A DNA stretch of 64,000 nt from NCBI GenBank assembly GCA_036279015.1, contig DASUJY010000060.1, positions 21,878-85,877 on the forward strand, read 5' to 3'. The notes below the pieces were generated by a model. It had not been told where the DNA came from, did not search any database, and saw only the letters and a list, made by a program, of their open reading frames with translations. The DNA is from DATEOR01 sp036279015 (GTDB lineage Bacteria; Actinomycetota; Thermoleophilia; Gaiellales; Gaiellaceae). Position numbers and translations under genes: made by a program. This document shows, piece by piece, positions 8,176 through 16,730 of the stretch. Within the stretch, counting starts at the first letter, position 1; each line of letters begins with the position of its first letter.

Positions 8176-9642
8176 CTAGCGGGCCTGGGTTACGCGTTTG
8201 CGTTCTGCGGCTCGGCTGTTTTTCTTGATGAACTGCTCCACGAGGTCGTAGGCCTCGTCGTCGGCGATCTGCTTCGGCGGCGACTTCATCAGGTAGGAGC
8301 TCGGGCCCTCGAGTGCGCCCGAGACGCCGTTCAGCATGGCCAGCTTCGCGAGCCGGACGGCGTCGATGACGATGCCCGCCGAGTTGGGCGAGTCCCAGAC
8401 CTCGAGCTTGAGCTCGAGATTGAGCGGCACATCCCCGAAGGCGGAGCCCTCCATGCGGATGTAGGCCCACTTCCGGTCGGTCAGCCAGGGCACGTAGTCG
8501 GACGGGCCGACGTGGACGTTCTTCGCACCGAGGTCGTAGTCGAGCATCGACGTGACCGCGTTCGTCTTCGAGATCTTCTTCGACTCGAGTCGGTCGCGCT
8601 CGAGCATGTTGAGGAAGTCGGAGTTCCCGCCCACGTTGAGCTGCATCGTCTTGTCGAGGTGCACGCCGCGCTCGCGGAAGAGGCTCGTGAGCACGCGGTG
8701 GGTGATCGTGGCGCCAACCTGCGACTTGATGTCGTCGCCGATGATCGGCACGCCGGCCTGCTCGAAACGGCGCTGCCAGTACGCCTCGCGGGCGATGAAG
8801 ACCGGCATGCAGTTCACCATCGCGCAGCCGGCCGCGAGGATCTGCTCCGTGTACCACTTGGTCGCCTCCTCGGAGCCGACCGGGAGGTAGTTGACGACCA
8901 CGTCCGTGCCGGTTTCCTTGAGGATCCCGACGACGTCGTCGGTCTCGCCGGGCGCCTTTTCGACGACCTCGGAGATGTACTTGCCGATGCCGTCGTGGGT
9001 CATCCCGCGCGAGACGGTGATGCCGCTCTTCGGGACGTCGGCGAACTTGTACGTGTCGTTCGGATGCGCCCAGATCGCGTCGGCCAGGTCCTTGCCGACC
9101 TTGTCCTTCGTGACGTCGAAGGCGGCCGTGAACTCGACGTCGCGCACGTGGTAGCCGCCGAGGTCGACGTGCATGAGACCCGGGACGAACTGCTCGGGAT
9201 CCGCGTCCTTGTAGTACTCGACTCCCTGGAGCAGGGAGTTGGCGCAGTTGCCCACGCCGACGATCGCCACGCGCACCTTGTCGTTTGAGCGCGAGCGGCC
9301 GTTCTTGGAGCCGTTGCTCGAAGGCATCGTGTCCTTTCCGTGATTGCCGAGCCGCTCGGCGAGCGTCTCGACGATGAGCTGGTTGACGGTCCGCTTGCGC
9401 TCGCGCGCGCGGCGCCCGAGCTTCTCCTTCAGCTCAGCGGGCATGCGCAGGAGAACATCGCCCTTCTCGCTCGGACGACCGCTCTTTCGGCCGGAGCTCT
9501 CGAAGGGGACTGCGAAGCGGGAGGCGAGGATGCCGACGGCGACGTCGTTCAGGTTGCTCGCCTGCGACTCGACCTCGGAGGCGAGGCGGCGCTTCAGGTC
9601 CGCGGTCATGCGGACGAGGACATCTTTTCGCTCTCGTGCCAT
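8176..9642 (-). CDS. ino1: myo-Inositol-1-phosphate synthase with two N-terminal ribbon-helix-helix modules
   Basis: Isomerises glucose-6-phosphate to inositol-1-phosphate with NAD, the first step to phosphatidylinositol. Residues from about 119 to 488 match actinobacterial Ino1: the Rossmann loop VAIVGVGNCANSLLQGV, DIKSQVGATITHRVL, LNVGGNSDFLNM and SPNSAGIVIDAVRLAK. Mycobacterial Ino1 is about 367 residues; this frame has some 105 extra residues. They contain two similar Arc/CopG-like ribbon-helix-helix segments, DVLVRMTADLKRRL and DVLLRMPAELKEKL, each followed by a helix-turn-helix-like stretch. A second start, ATG at 9327 behind a good ribosome site, would give a normal 383-residue Ino1, so both a fusion and a free enzyme are possible. 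A perfect palindrome lies just upstream, and the phosphatidyltransferase gene precedes it. Confidence 0.85.
   Translation of the reverse strand: MARERKDVLVRMTADLKRRLASEVESQASNLNDVAVGILASRFAVPFESSGRKSGRPSEKGDVLLRMPAELKEKLGRRARERKRTVNQLIVETLAERLGNHGKDTMPSSNGSKNGRSRSNDKVRVAIVGVGNCANSLLQGVEYYKDADPEQFVPGLMHVDLGGYHVRDVEFTAAFDVTKDKVGKDLADAIWAHPNDTYKFADVPKSGITVSRGMTHDGIGKYISEVVEKAPGETDDVVGILKETGTDVVVNYLPVGSEEATKWYTEQILAAGCAMVNCMPVFIAREAYWQRRFEQAGVPIIGDDIKSQVGATITHRVLTSLFRERGVHLDKTMQLNVGGNSDFLNMLERDRLESKKISKTNAVTSMLDYDLGAKNVHVGPSDYVPWLTDRKWAYIRMEGSAFGDVPLNLELKLEVWDSPNSAGIVIDAVRLAKLAMLNGVSGALEGPSSYLMKSPPKQIADDEAYDLVEQFIKKNSRAAERKRVTQAR
9325..9339 (-). promoter_or_regulatory. Internal ribosome-binding site and ATG inside ino1
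   Basis: Minus strand GGAAAGGA, four bases, then ATG at 9327. The protein from here begins MPSSNGSKNGRSRS, a flexible segment that resembles a natural N-terminus, and reaches the normal Ino1 length. It offers a route to a DNA-binding-free enzyme from the same message. Confidence 0.5.
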
Positions 9643-9651
9643 CGCACGGAG

Positions 9652-9673
9652 TGATAGCACAAATGTGCTATCA
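9652..9673. promoter_or_regulatory. Perfect inverted repeat, candidate ribbon-helix-helix operator at the ino1 start
   Basis: Arms TGATAGCAC and GTGCTATCA, fully complementary, separated by AAAT. The repeat covers the stop codon of the phosphatidyltransferase gene and ends nine bases before the ATG of the ribbon-helix-helix/Ino1 gene. No T-run follows, which argues against an intrinsic terminator. Its size and symmetry suit a ribbon-helix-helix operator, so autoregulation by the Ino1 fusion is a natural guess. Confidence 0.55.
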
Positions 9674-10303
9674 GTTGCTGCGGAGCTGCTTCCGGACGAA
9701 CAGGATCCGCTGCCCGACCGTGACCCACGCGGTCAGCGCGAGGAGAGCCATGGTCGCCGGTAGCACGAGGTCGTTGACGGGCGCGAGCACGAGCCCGGTC
9801 GTGATCACGACGACGCGCTCGGCGCGGCTACCGAGGCCCACGTCGCCGCGTAGCCCCAGCGCCTCGGCCCGTGCTCTCGCGTAGCTGACGAGGAACGAGC
9901 CGGCGATGGCCGCGAAGGCCAGCCCGACTCCCCACATCTGGTCGTGCCGCATGAGCACGAGCCCGATCGCCCCGATCATGAACCCTTCGCCGACGCGGTC
10001 GACGGTCGAGTCGAGGAAGGCCCCGAACGGGCTTCCGATCCCGCGGCTCCGCGCGAGGGCGCCGTCGAGGATGTCGAGCAGGGAGCCGACGACGAAGAGC
10101 ACCGCGCCGACCCAGAAGAGGCCCCAACCCGCGTACTCGAACCAGACGGCGACCGAGCCCGCGATGCAGAGGCCGACGCCGGAAACGGTCAGCGCGTCCG
10201 GAGTCACGCGCGCCTCCTCGAGCTGGGCCATCGACTGGGCGGCGAGGCGGCGCGCCTCGTCGGTGTAGGCCTGCTTGGCCCGTTCCAGTTTCGGGCTTCT
10301 CAA
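9671..10303 (-). CDS. CDP-alcohol phosphatidyltransferase, likely phosphatidylinositol(-phosphate) synthase
   Basis: Membrane enzyme of 210 residues that would transfer a phosphatidyl group from CDP-diacylglycerol to an alcohol. The family signature DGxxAR...GxxxDxxxD is complete (LDILDGALARSRGIG, then GAFLDSTVDR). About five hydrophobic segments follow or flank it. Mycobacterial phosphatidylinositol-phosphate synthase joins CDP-diacylglycerol to inositol-1-phosphate, and the inositol-1-phosphate synthase gene lies directly downstream, which supports that substrate; a phosphatidylglycerophosphate synthase role is not excluded. The start at 10303 is a TTG, chosen because it gives the usual length before the conserved LTPD-like segment (VTPDALT), and is not certain. 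Confidence 0.85.
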   Translation of the reverse strand: MRSPKLERAKQAYTDEARRLAAQSMAQLEEARVTPDALTVSGVGLCIAGSVAVWFEYAGWGLFWVGAVLFVVGSLLDILDGALARSRGIGSPFGAFLDSTVDRVGEGFMIGAIGLVLMRHDQMWGVGLAFAAIAGSFLVSYARARAEALGLRGDVGLGSRAERVVVITTGLVLAPVNDLVLPATMALLALTAWVTVGQRILFVRKQLRSN

Positions 10304-10321
10304 GACGCGGAGAGGCTACTC

Positions 10322-11323
10322 CTACCCGCCGATGTACGACATCTCGACCTTCGGCAGGTCGCGCGTCTCGGCCGAGCGGAGCTCCGAGTAGCGATCGGCG
10401 CGCACGCGCCAGATGTCGGAGACCGAAGCCGCGATCTCGTCGTCGCTCGCCGGGCCCCGGACGAGCGCCCGCAGGTCGTGGCCGGTCGTCGCGAAGAGGC
10501 AGGTGTAGAGCGACCCGTCCGCCGAGAGCCGCGCCCGCGTGCAGGCCCCGCAGAAGGGGCGCGTCACCGAGGCGATGACGCCGATCTCGCCGCTTCCGTC
10601 CCGGTAGCGGTAGCGCTCGGCGACCTCGCCCGGATAACGGGGCGGCAGCGGCTCGAGTGGCGACTCCGCGTCGATCGCCGCGACGATGTCCGCCGCGGGG
10701 ACGACGTCGTCGAGGCGCCAGCCGTTCGTCGAGCCGACGTCCATGTACTCGATGAAGCGCACCACGTGGCCGCGCGCGCGGAAATGGCGCGCCATCGGGA
10801 GGACGCTGTCCTCGTTGACGCCGCGCTTGACGACGACGTTCACCTTGACGGGGAGGCCTGCTGTGGCGGCGGCGTCGATCCCCTCCAGCACGCGCTCGAC
10901 CGGGAAGTCGACGTCGTTCATGGCGCGGAAGACCTCGTCGTCGAGCGAGTCGAGGCTGACCGTGATCCGCCGCAGGCCGGCGTCCTTGAGGGCCTGGGCC
11001 TTGCGTGGGAGGACCGCACCGTTCGTCGTCAGCGTCAAATCGAGGCCGGGGATTGCTGCGAGCATGGCGACGAGCCGCTCGACGTCGCGGCGGATGAGCG
11101 GCTCCCCACCCGTGAGGCGGATCTTCTCGACGCCCAGACCGCTGAAGACGCGCGCGAGGCGGGCGATCTCCTCGAAGGTCAAGAGGTCGCGGCGTGGCAG
11201 GAACTCGTACTCGCGGCCGTAGACCTCCTTCGGCATGCAGTAGACGCAGCGGAAGTTGCAGCGGTCGGTGATCGAGATCCGGAGATCCCGGAGCGGCCTG
11301 CGCAGGGTGTCTTCGAGACCCAT
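10322..11323 (-). CDS. moaA: GTP 3',8-cyclase MoaA (molybdenum cofactor biosynthesis)
   Basis: Radical-SAM enzyme of 333 residues that converts GTP to 3',8-cyclo-GTP, the first step to the molybdenum cofactor. The N-terminal cluster motif CNFRCVYC binds the SAM-reducing 4Fe-4S cluster. The C-terminal cluster cysteines are in FCGACTRARL and YTCLF. The protein ends in GG, as active MoaA proteins do for the MoaC step. No other molybdenum cofactor gene is in the window, so the gene stands alone here. The ATG is seven bases after a TAGGCT element and has no clear ribosome site, consistent with a leaderless message. Confidence 0.95.
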   Translation of the reverse strand: MGLEDTLRRPLRDLRISITDRCNFRCVYCMPKEVYGREYEFLPRRDLLTFEEIARLARVFSGLGVEKIRLTGGEPLIRRDVERLVAMLAAIPGLDLTLTTNGAVLPRKAQALKDAGLRRITVSLDSLDDEVFRAMNDVDFPVERVLEGIDAAATAGLPVKVNVVVKRGVNEDSVLPMARHFRARGHVVRFIEYMDVGSTNGWRLDDVVPAADIVAAIDAESPLEPLPPRYPGEVAERYRYRDGSGEIGVIASVTRPFCGACTRARLSADGSLYTCLFATTGHDLRALVRGPASDDEIAASVSDIWRVRADRYSELRSAETRDLPKVEMSYIGG

Positions 11324-11336
11324 GGGGATAAGCCTA
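11324..11336 (-). promoter_or_regulatory. Candidate leaderless promoter -10 for moaA
   Basis: Minus strand TAGGCT followed by seven bases and the ATG at 11323, with no Shine-Dalgarno sequence between. Confidence 0.4.
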
Positions 11337-11425
11337 GCCTCCCCACCGGGACCGATCAGCAGACGTAATCGATTCGGCCGCCAATCCGAATGGAGGTCGG
11401 GCGCCGACACCGGCATGCTCGCGCG

Positions 11426-12367
11426 GTGACGACCCATCACAGCCCGAGGGTCTGGCTCGCGCTCGCGACCATCTACGTCGTCTGGGGCTCCACGTTCACG
11501 GCGATCACGTTCGCCGTTCGCGACCTGCCGCCGCTCCTCGCGATGGGCCTTCGCCACGTGACCGCCGGGACGATCCTGCTCGTCTGGGCGCTGCCGCGTG
11601 GCGACCGCGCCGGCGACCGCATCGGGTGGAGACAGCTGCGCGCCGCTCTCTTCTTCGGCGGCGCGCTCTTCCTCATGGGCCACGGCGGTCTCGCCTGGGC
11701 GCAGCAGCGGATCCCGTCCGGAGCCGCCGCGCTCCTCGTCGGCAGCATCCCGCTCTGGATGGCGCTCCTCGACCGCGTCGTCTTCGGCAGGCGGCTGCAC
11801 CGGACCGCCAACCTCGGCCTCTTCGCCGGCTTCGTCGGCCTCGCCTTCCTCGTCGATCCCTTCGGAGCTGGGTCGATCGACCGGGTCGGCGCGCTGGTCG
11901 CCGTGCTCTCCGCCTTCGCCTGGGCCGCCGGCTCTCTGTATTCACGGGGCGCGCCGCTGCCCGAGCGGCCGCTCGTCTCAGCCGGGCTCGCCGCCCTCTG
12001 CGGCGGTGCACTCCTCCTCGTCGCCGCCGCGGCAAGCGGCGAGCTCGGCGACATCCACCCGACGGCGGACGCGCTCGGCGCGATCGCCTACCTCGTCGTC
12101 GTCGGCACGATCATCGGCTTCAGCGCCTACGTCTGGCTGCTCCGCAAGGCGCCGCTTTCCTTCGTGGCCACGTACGCCTATGTGAACCCGGTGGTCGCCG
12201 TTCTCCTCGGTACGACGCTCCTCGGCGAGGATCTGACGCCGCAGATGCTCGTCGCAGGCGCCGTCATCGTCGCATCGGTTGCGCTGATCGTCCGTAAGAG
12301 CGGCGCCGTCCTCGAGCCGGGGCGCTCCCTGCGGCGCCGCCGCCAAGAGGTGCGCTCGGCGGCCTGA
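11426..12367 (+). CDS. EamA/DMT-superfamily transporter
   Basis: Integral membrane protein of 313 residues with about ten hydrophobic segments arranged as two homologous halves. Family features include the N-terminal IYVVWGSTFTAITFAV with its WGS signature and the second-half segment FVATYAYVNPVVAVLLG with the conserved Y-x-NP. Members export amino acids, nucleobases or other small metabolites; the substrate is not predictable. The GTG start was chosen because the first membrane helix begins soon after it. The C-terminus is a short basic tail. It diverges from moaA. Confidence 0.87.
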   Translation: MTTHHSPRVWLALATIYVVWGSTFTAITFAVRDLPPLLAMGLRHVTAGTILLVWALPRGDRAGDRIGWRQLRAALFFGGALFLMGHGGLAWAQQRIPSGAAALLVGSIPLWMALLDRVVFGRRLHRTANLGLFAGFVGLAFLVDPFGAGSIDRVGALVAVLSAFAWAAGSLYSRGAPLPERPLVSAGLAALCGGALLLVAAAASGELGDIHPTADALGAIAYLVVVGTIIGFSAYVWLLRKAPLSFVATYAYVNPVVAVLLGTTLLGEDLTPQMLVAGAVIVASVALIVRKSGAVLEPGRSLRRRRQEVRSAA

Positions 12368-12388
12368 TCGAACCGGCGCCCTCGCGCC

Positions 12389-12400
12389 TATGCTCCCGCG
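12389..12400 (+). promoter_or_regulatory. Candidate leaderless promoter -10 for the S9 peptidase
   Basis: TATGCT, then six bases, then the GTG start at 12401. No ribosome site is present in the interval. Confidence 0.5.
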
Positions 12401-14275
12401 GTGACCGAGCTGACCGCCGAGCTGCTCGTCGACCGGCTCGATCCGCGGGAGATCGCAGTCTCGCCCGACGGGCGGCTCGTCGCGTTCGTCGCCGCGCCGG
12501 TCGGGCGGGCCGAGGAGCATCCGCAAAGCGCGGTGTGGCTCGCGGACTCGAAGGTGCCGGGCTCCGCGCGGCGGTTCACGAGCGGCACGGCTGAGGACAA
12601 AGCGCCCCGGTTCGCGCCCGACGGAGAGACGCTCTACTTCCTGTCGGATCGCGAGGAGCGGAAAGTCGCGCACCTCTACCGCGTCCCACTGGGCGGCGGC
12701 GAGCCCGAGCCGCTCACGGAGGGAAGGCAGGGCATCGCCGCCTACGCACCGCTCGCAGACGGGACGCGCGTGGCGCTCGTGTCGGCCGACACTCCCTCGG
12801 AGGAGGACGAGCGCCGCGAGGCCGAGCGAGACGACCCGGACGTCTTCGGGGCGTGGAAGCCGCAGCGCCTCCGGGTGCTCGACCTCCCGACGGGCGAGAC
12901 GAAGACCCTGGACTTCTCGGGCGACCGGCATGTCTCGAGCGTCCAGCCGGCTCCGGAAGGGCCTCTGGTCGCGGTGGCGCTCTGGGAGACACCCGAGATC
13001 GACAACCAGGCACGCCCGGCCGAGCTCGTGGTGGTGGACGTCGACTCCGACGCGATCGTCGCCGGATGGCTGTTGCTCGCCGGGGACGCGACCGTCGCCT
13101 GGCGAGGTGCTCGCGAGCTTTGCGTGCTCGGCCCGGTGGAAGGGGGCGGCCAGGCGGGGCGCGGCGTCTTCGTCGCCGGCTTCGACGACGACGAGCCACG
13201 CCTCGTCACCGAGGGCCTCGAGGCCGACCCGATCGCCCTTGTGTCCGGTTGCGTGGTGTCCGTCGCCCGCGGCCTCGACACCGAGCTGGCGCGGCTCGGG
13301 GAGGACCATTCGCTCGTGACGCTGAGGGGCCACACCGGGACGCTCTTCCACCTCGCAGCGTCCCGCGACGCAGGGGTGGTTGCCTGCGTCCTCTACAGTG
13401 GCGTCCCCGATGTCTGGGCGGGGCCGCCGGACGGCGAGCTCGTCCGCGTGAGCAACCTGGCGCCGGAGCTCGCCGAGGTCCGCTGGGCCCGCCGGGAACG
13501 GCTCGTCTGGCGCGCTCCCGACGGGCTGGAGCTCGACGGCTTGTTGCTCCTGCCGGCCGGCCGAACCCGGGCAGACGGCCCGTTCCCGCTCGTGCTCTTG
13601 CTCCACGGGGGCCCGTACTGGCGCTTTGGGGACGACCTCCAGCTCTGGTGGTCGGCTCCGGGCGAATGGCTCGCGGCCGAGGGCTACGCCGTCTTCTGTG
13701 CGAACCCGCGCGGAGGCCTTGGCCACGGCACCGGATTCGCGCGCGCCGTTCACGCTGCCGTGGGGGTGGCCGACTGGCCCGACGTCGAAGCCGGCCTCGA
13801 GCGACTCGTCGACGAGGGCGTCGCCGATCCGGAGCGGCTCGCCCTCGGAGGGTGGAGCCAGGGCGGCTTCATGACTGCATGGGGGATCACCCAGACGACC
13901 CGCTTCCGGGCGGCGGTCGTGGGTGCGGGGCCCAGCGACTGGGGCATGATGGTCGCCGAGAGCGACTCGCCCACGTTCGAGGCCACGCTCGGCGGCAGTA
14001 CCGGCTGGGAAGGGCCGGGCCCGCACCGCCACGACGAGCTGTCGCCCATCTCGTACGCGCGCCGGGTGACGACGCCGACGTTGATCCTCCACGGGGAGGA
14101 AGACGAGCGGGTTCCCCTCGGCCAGGCGCGGTTCTTCGCGCGCGCGCTGCGCGCGCACGGCGTCGAGTTCGAGCTGGTTGTATATCCGCGCGAGCCGCAC
14201 ACGCTGGACGAGCGCAACCACCTGCTCGATCTGCTCCGCCGCTGGCGCGACTGGCTCGCATCAAGGCTCGGCTGA
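12401..14275 (+). CDS. S9 (prolyl oligopeptidase family) peptidase
   Basis: Protein of 624 residues with no signal peptide, probably cytoplasmic. The first 370 residues look like a beta-propeller: repeated segments such as SPDGRLVAFVA and APDGETLYFLSD resemble WD40-like/TolB blades. The C-terminal alpha/beta-hydrolase domain carries the triad: Ser486 in GGWSQGG, Asp568 in LHGEEDERVP, and His600 in REPHTLD. These match acylaminoacyl-peptidase and dipeptidyl-peptidase relatives, which cleave short peptides. All catalytic residues are present, so activity is expected; substrate preference is unknown. The GTG start lies six bases after a TATGCT element. Confidence 0.92.
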   Translation: MTELTAELLVDRLDPREIAVSPDGRLVAFVAAPVGRAEEHPQSAVWLADSKVPGSARRFTSGTAEDKAPRFAPDGETLYFLSDREERKVAHLYRVPLGGGEPEPLTEGRQGIAAYAPLADGTRVALVSADTPSEEDERREAERDDPDVFGAWKPQRLRVLDLPTGETKTLDFSGDRHVSSVQPAPEGPLVAVALWETPEIDNQARPAELVVVDVDSDAIVAGWLLLAGDATVAWRGARELCVLGPVEGGGQAGRGVFVAGFDDDEPRLVTEGLEADPIALVSGCVVSVARGLDTELARLGEDHSLVTLRGHTGTLFHLAASRDAGVVACVLYSGVPDVWAGPPDGELVRVSNLAPELAEVRWARRERLVWRAPDGLELDGLLLLPAGRTRADGPFPLVLLLHGGPYWRFGDDLQLWWSAPGEWLAAEGYAVFCANPRGGLGHGTGFARAVHAAVGVADWPDVEAGLERLVDEGVADPERLALGGWSQGGFMTAWGITQTTRFRAAVVGAGPSDWGMMVAESDSPTFEATLGGSTGWEGPGPHRHDELSPISYARRVTTPTLILHGEEDERVPLGQARFFARALRAHGVEFELVVYPREPHTLDERNHLLDLLRRWRDWLASRLG

Positions 14276-14299
14276 CCCGCAGGATGTGCTACAAAGAGG

Positions 14300-14322
14300 C
14301 TTAGATTTTCTCAGCAGTCAAG
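14300..14322 (+). promoter_or_regulatory. Degenerate HAIR-like inverted repeat upstream of dnaK (weak)
   Basis: CTTAGAT and AGTCAAG are separated by nine bases, 20 bases before the dnaK start. The HspR operator HAIR is CTTGAGT, seven bases, ACTCAAG. The match is imperfect in arms and spacing. An HspR gene lies in the same operon, which is the only reason to propose it. Confidence 0.22.
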
Positions 14323-14341
14323 TAACGGAGGCAATGCATCC

Positions 14342-16255
14342 ATGGCAAAGACAATCGGAATCGACCTCGGCACGACCAACTCCGCGATGGCGGTGCTCGA
14401 GGGCGGCGAGCCGACCGTCATCCCGAACGCCGAGGGCGGGCGCACGACCCCGTCCGTCGTCGCGTTCACGCGTGACGGCCAGCGCCTCGTCGGGGCGCCC
14501 GCAAAGCGCCAGCAGGTCACGAACCCGCAGAACACCGTCTTCTCGATCAAGCGCTTCATGGGCCGCAAGTTCGACGAGGTCTCCGAGGAGATGAAGATCG
14601 TCCCGTACGAGGTCGACCCCGGCCCGAACGGCGACGTGCGCGTGAAGGCGGGCGACAAGGAATATGCCCCGCCGGAGATCAGCGCGATGATCCTCCAAAA
14701 GCTGAAGACGGACGCCGAGGCGTTCCTCGGCGAGCCGGTCACGGACGCCGTCATCACCGTGCCCGCGTACTTCGCGGACGCCCAAATCGAGGCGACGCGG
14801 GACGCCGGCAAGATCGCCGGCCTCAACGTCCTGCGGATCATCAGCGAGCCGACGGCGGCCTCGCTCGCCTACGGGCTCGAGAAGGAGTCCGACCAGACCA
14901 TCCTCGTCTTCGACCTCGGCGGCGGGACGTTCGACGTCTCCATCCTCGATCTCGGCGAGGGCGTCTTCGAGGTGAAGGCCGTGAACGGCGACAACCACCT
15001 CGGCGGGGACAACTTCGACAAGGCGATCGTCGACTGGATGGTGGCCGAGTTCAAGCGCGAGCAGGGCATCGACCTGGTCGGCGACCGCATGGCGCTCCAG
15101 CGTCTCTACGAGGCCGCCGAGAAGGCGAAGATCGAGCTCTCCTCGACGATGTCGACGCAGATCAACCTGCCCTACGTGACGGCGACGCCCGAGGGCCCCA
15201 AGCACCTCGACCTCCAGCTCACCCGCTCGAAGCTCGCGGAGCTGACGAGCGACCTACTCGAGCGCATCGTGGCGCCGACCAAGCAGGCGCTCTTCGACGC
15301 CGGGCTCACGCCCGACCAGATCGACCACGTCATCCTCGTCGGCGGCATGACCCGCATGCCGGCCGTGCAGGAGAAGGTCAAGGAGATCATCGGCAAGGAG
15401 CCGCACAAGGGTGTCAACCCGGACGAGGTCGTCGCCGTCGGCGCGGCCATCCAGGCCGGCGTCCTCAAGGGCGAGGTCAAGGACGTCCTCCTGCTCGACG
15501 TGACGCCCCTCTCGCTCGGGATCGAGACGAAGGGCGGCGTCTTCACGAAGCTGATCGACCGCAACACGACCATCCCGACGAAGAAGTCGGAGACCTTCTC
15601 GACCGCGGAGGACAACCAGCCGTCGGTGGAGATCCACGTCCTCCAGGGCGAGTCGGAGATGGCCGCGTTCAACAAGACGCTCGGCAAGTTCCAGCTCGTC
15701 GGCATCCCGCCGGCGCCGCGCGGCATGCCGCAGATCGAGGTCACCTTCGACATCGACGCGAACCGCATCATCAACGTGTCGGCGAAGGACCTCGGCACCG
15801 GCAACGAGCAGCAGATCCGGATCGAGAGCGGCTCCGGCCTCTCCGAGGACGAGGTCGAGCGGATGATCCGCGAGGCCGAGTCCCACGCGGGCGAGGCGCA
15901 CAAGCTGCGCGAGACCGCCGAGGCCCGAAACCAGGCCGAGCAACTGCTCTACTCGACCGAGAAGAGCCTGAAGGACCACCGCGAGGCCCTCGACGAGGAG
16001 ACGATCTCGCAGATCGAGTCGCGCGCCGAGGAGCTTCGCACGGCTCTCGATGGCTCTGACGCCGCCGAGATCCGCACGAAGTCGGAGCAGCTCATGGAGG
16101 CCTCGCACCAGCTCGCGCAGGCCGTCTACCAGCAGGCGCAGTCGGCGCAGACCGCCTCGTCTGCAACCGCCGGCGACGGTGCCGCCGAGAGCGACGACGA
16201 GGTCGTCGAGGAGGCCGACTACGAGGTCATCGACGAAGAGGCCAAGCAGTCGTAA
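14342..16255 (+). CDS. dnaK: Chaperone DnaK (Hsp70)
   Basis: ATP-driven chaperone of 637 residues, full length. The ATPase domain opens with KTIGIDLGTTNSAMAVLEGG and contains ILVFDLGGGTFDVSILD and ILVGGMTRMPAVQ. The linker DVLLLDVTPLSLGIETKGG leads to the peptide-binding domain, then a helical lid and an acidic tail. It is the first gene of dnaK-grpE-dnaJ-microprotein-hspR-clpB. GGAGG is 11 bases before the ATG. The dnaK stop shares one base with the grpE ATG. Heat-shock control through the downstream HspR is expected from actinobacterial precedent. Confidence 0.98.
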   Translation: MAKTIGIDLGTTNSAMAVLEGGEPTVIPNAEGGRTTPSVVAFTRDGQRLVGAPAKRQQVTNPQNTVFSIKRFMGRKFDEVSEEMKIVPYEVDPGPNGDVRVKAGDKEYAPPEISAMILQKLKTDAEAFLGEPVTDAVITVPAYFADAQIEATRDAGKIAGLNVLRIISEPTAASLAYGLEKESDQTILVFDLGGGTFDVSILDLGEGVFEVKAVNGDNHLGGDNFDKAIVDWMVAEFKREQGIDLVGDRMALQRLYEAAEKAKIELSSTMSTQINLPYVTATPEGPKHLDLQLTRSKLAELTSDLLERIVAPTKQALFDAGLTPDQIDHVILVGGMTRMPAVQEKVKEIIGKEPHKGVNPDEVVAVGAAIQAGVLKGEVKDVLLLDVTPLSLGIETKGGVFTKLIDRNTTIPTKKSETFSTAEDNQPSVEIHVLQGESEMAAFNKTLGKFQLVGIPPAPRGMPQIEVTFDIDANRIINVSAKDLGTGNEQQIRIESGSGLSEDEVERMIREAESHAGEAHKLRETAEARNQAEQLLYSTEKSLKDHREALDEETISQIESRAEELRTALDGSDAAEIRTKSEQLMEASHQLAQAVYQQAQSAQTASSATAGDGAAESDDEVVEEADYEVIDEEAKQS

Positions 16256-16730
16256 TGACCGAGAAGTCGCCGACGAAGGCCGAGCTGGAGGAGAGGCTCG
16301 AAGAGGTCGAACGCGAGCGTGACGAGTATCTGAACGATCTCAAGCGCGTCGCGGCCGACTTCGAGAACTATCGCAAGCGGGTGGCGCGCGACCAGGAAGG
16401 GATGGTCGCGCGCGCCCACGAGCGGCTCGTGAAGGAGCTCCTCCCGGTGCTCGACGATCTCGAGCGCGCGCTCGAGGCGGCCGCTGAACACCAGGAGGCG
16501 AAGCTGGAGGAAGGCGTCAGGCTCGTCCACCGCGAGCTCGTCGAGGCGCTTGCCCGTGAGGGCCTCGTCGAGGTCGAGACCGACGGCCAGTTCGATCCTC
16601 ACGTCCACGAGGCGCTGCTCTCGCAGCCCTCCGACCGGGACGAGGGCGCCGTGCTCGAGGTGCTGCAGAAGGGCTACCGCCTGGGCGACCGCGTGCTGCG
16701 CCCCGCCCGCGTGGTGGTGTCGCAGGACGA

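Noticed and set aside
8129..8857. Upstream extension of the cyclase frame
   Set aside because: It overlaps ino1 antisense and lies before a strong ribosome site and GTG at 8128; the extension has no domain.
9652..9673. Intrinsic terminator between the phosphatidyltransferase gene and ino1
   Set aside because: No U-run follows on the transcribed strand and the next start is nine bases away; an operator is more likely.
11324..11800. N-terminal extension of moaA over the transporter gene
   Set aside because: Low-complexity charged sequence antisense to the DMT transporter. MoaA homology starts at ATG 11323.
11978..14221. 747-codon frame opposite the S9 peptidase
   Set aside because: No domain; the plus strand has the full Ser-Asp-His triad.
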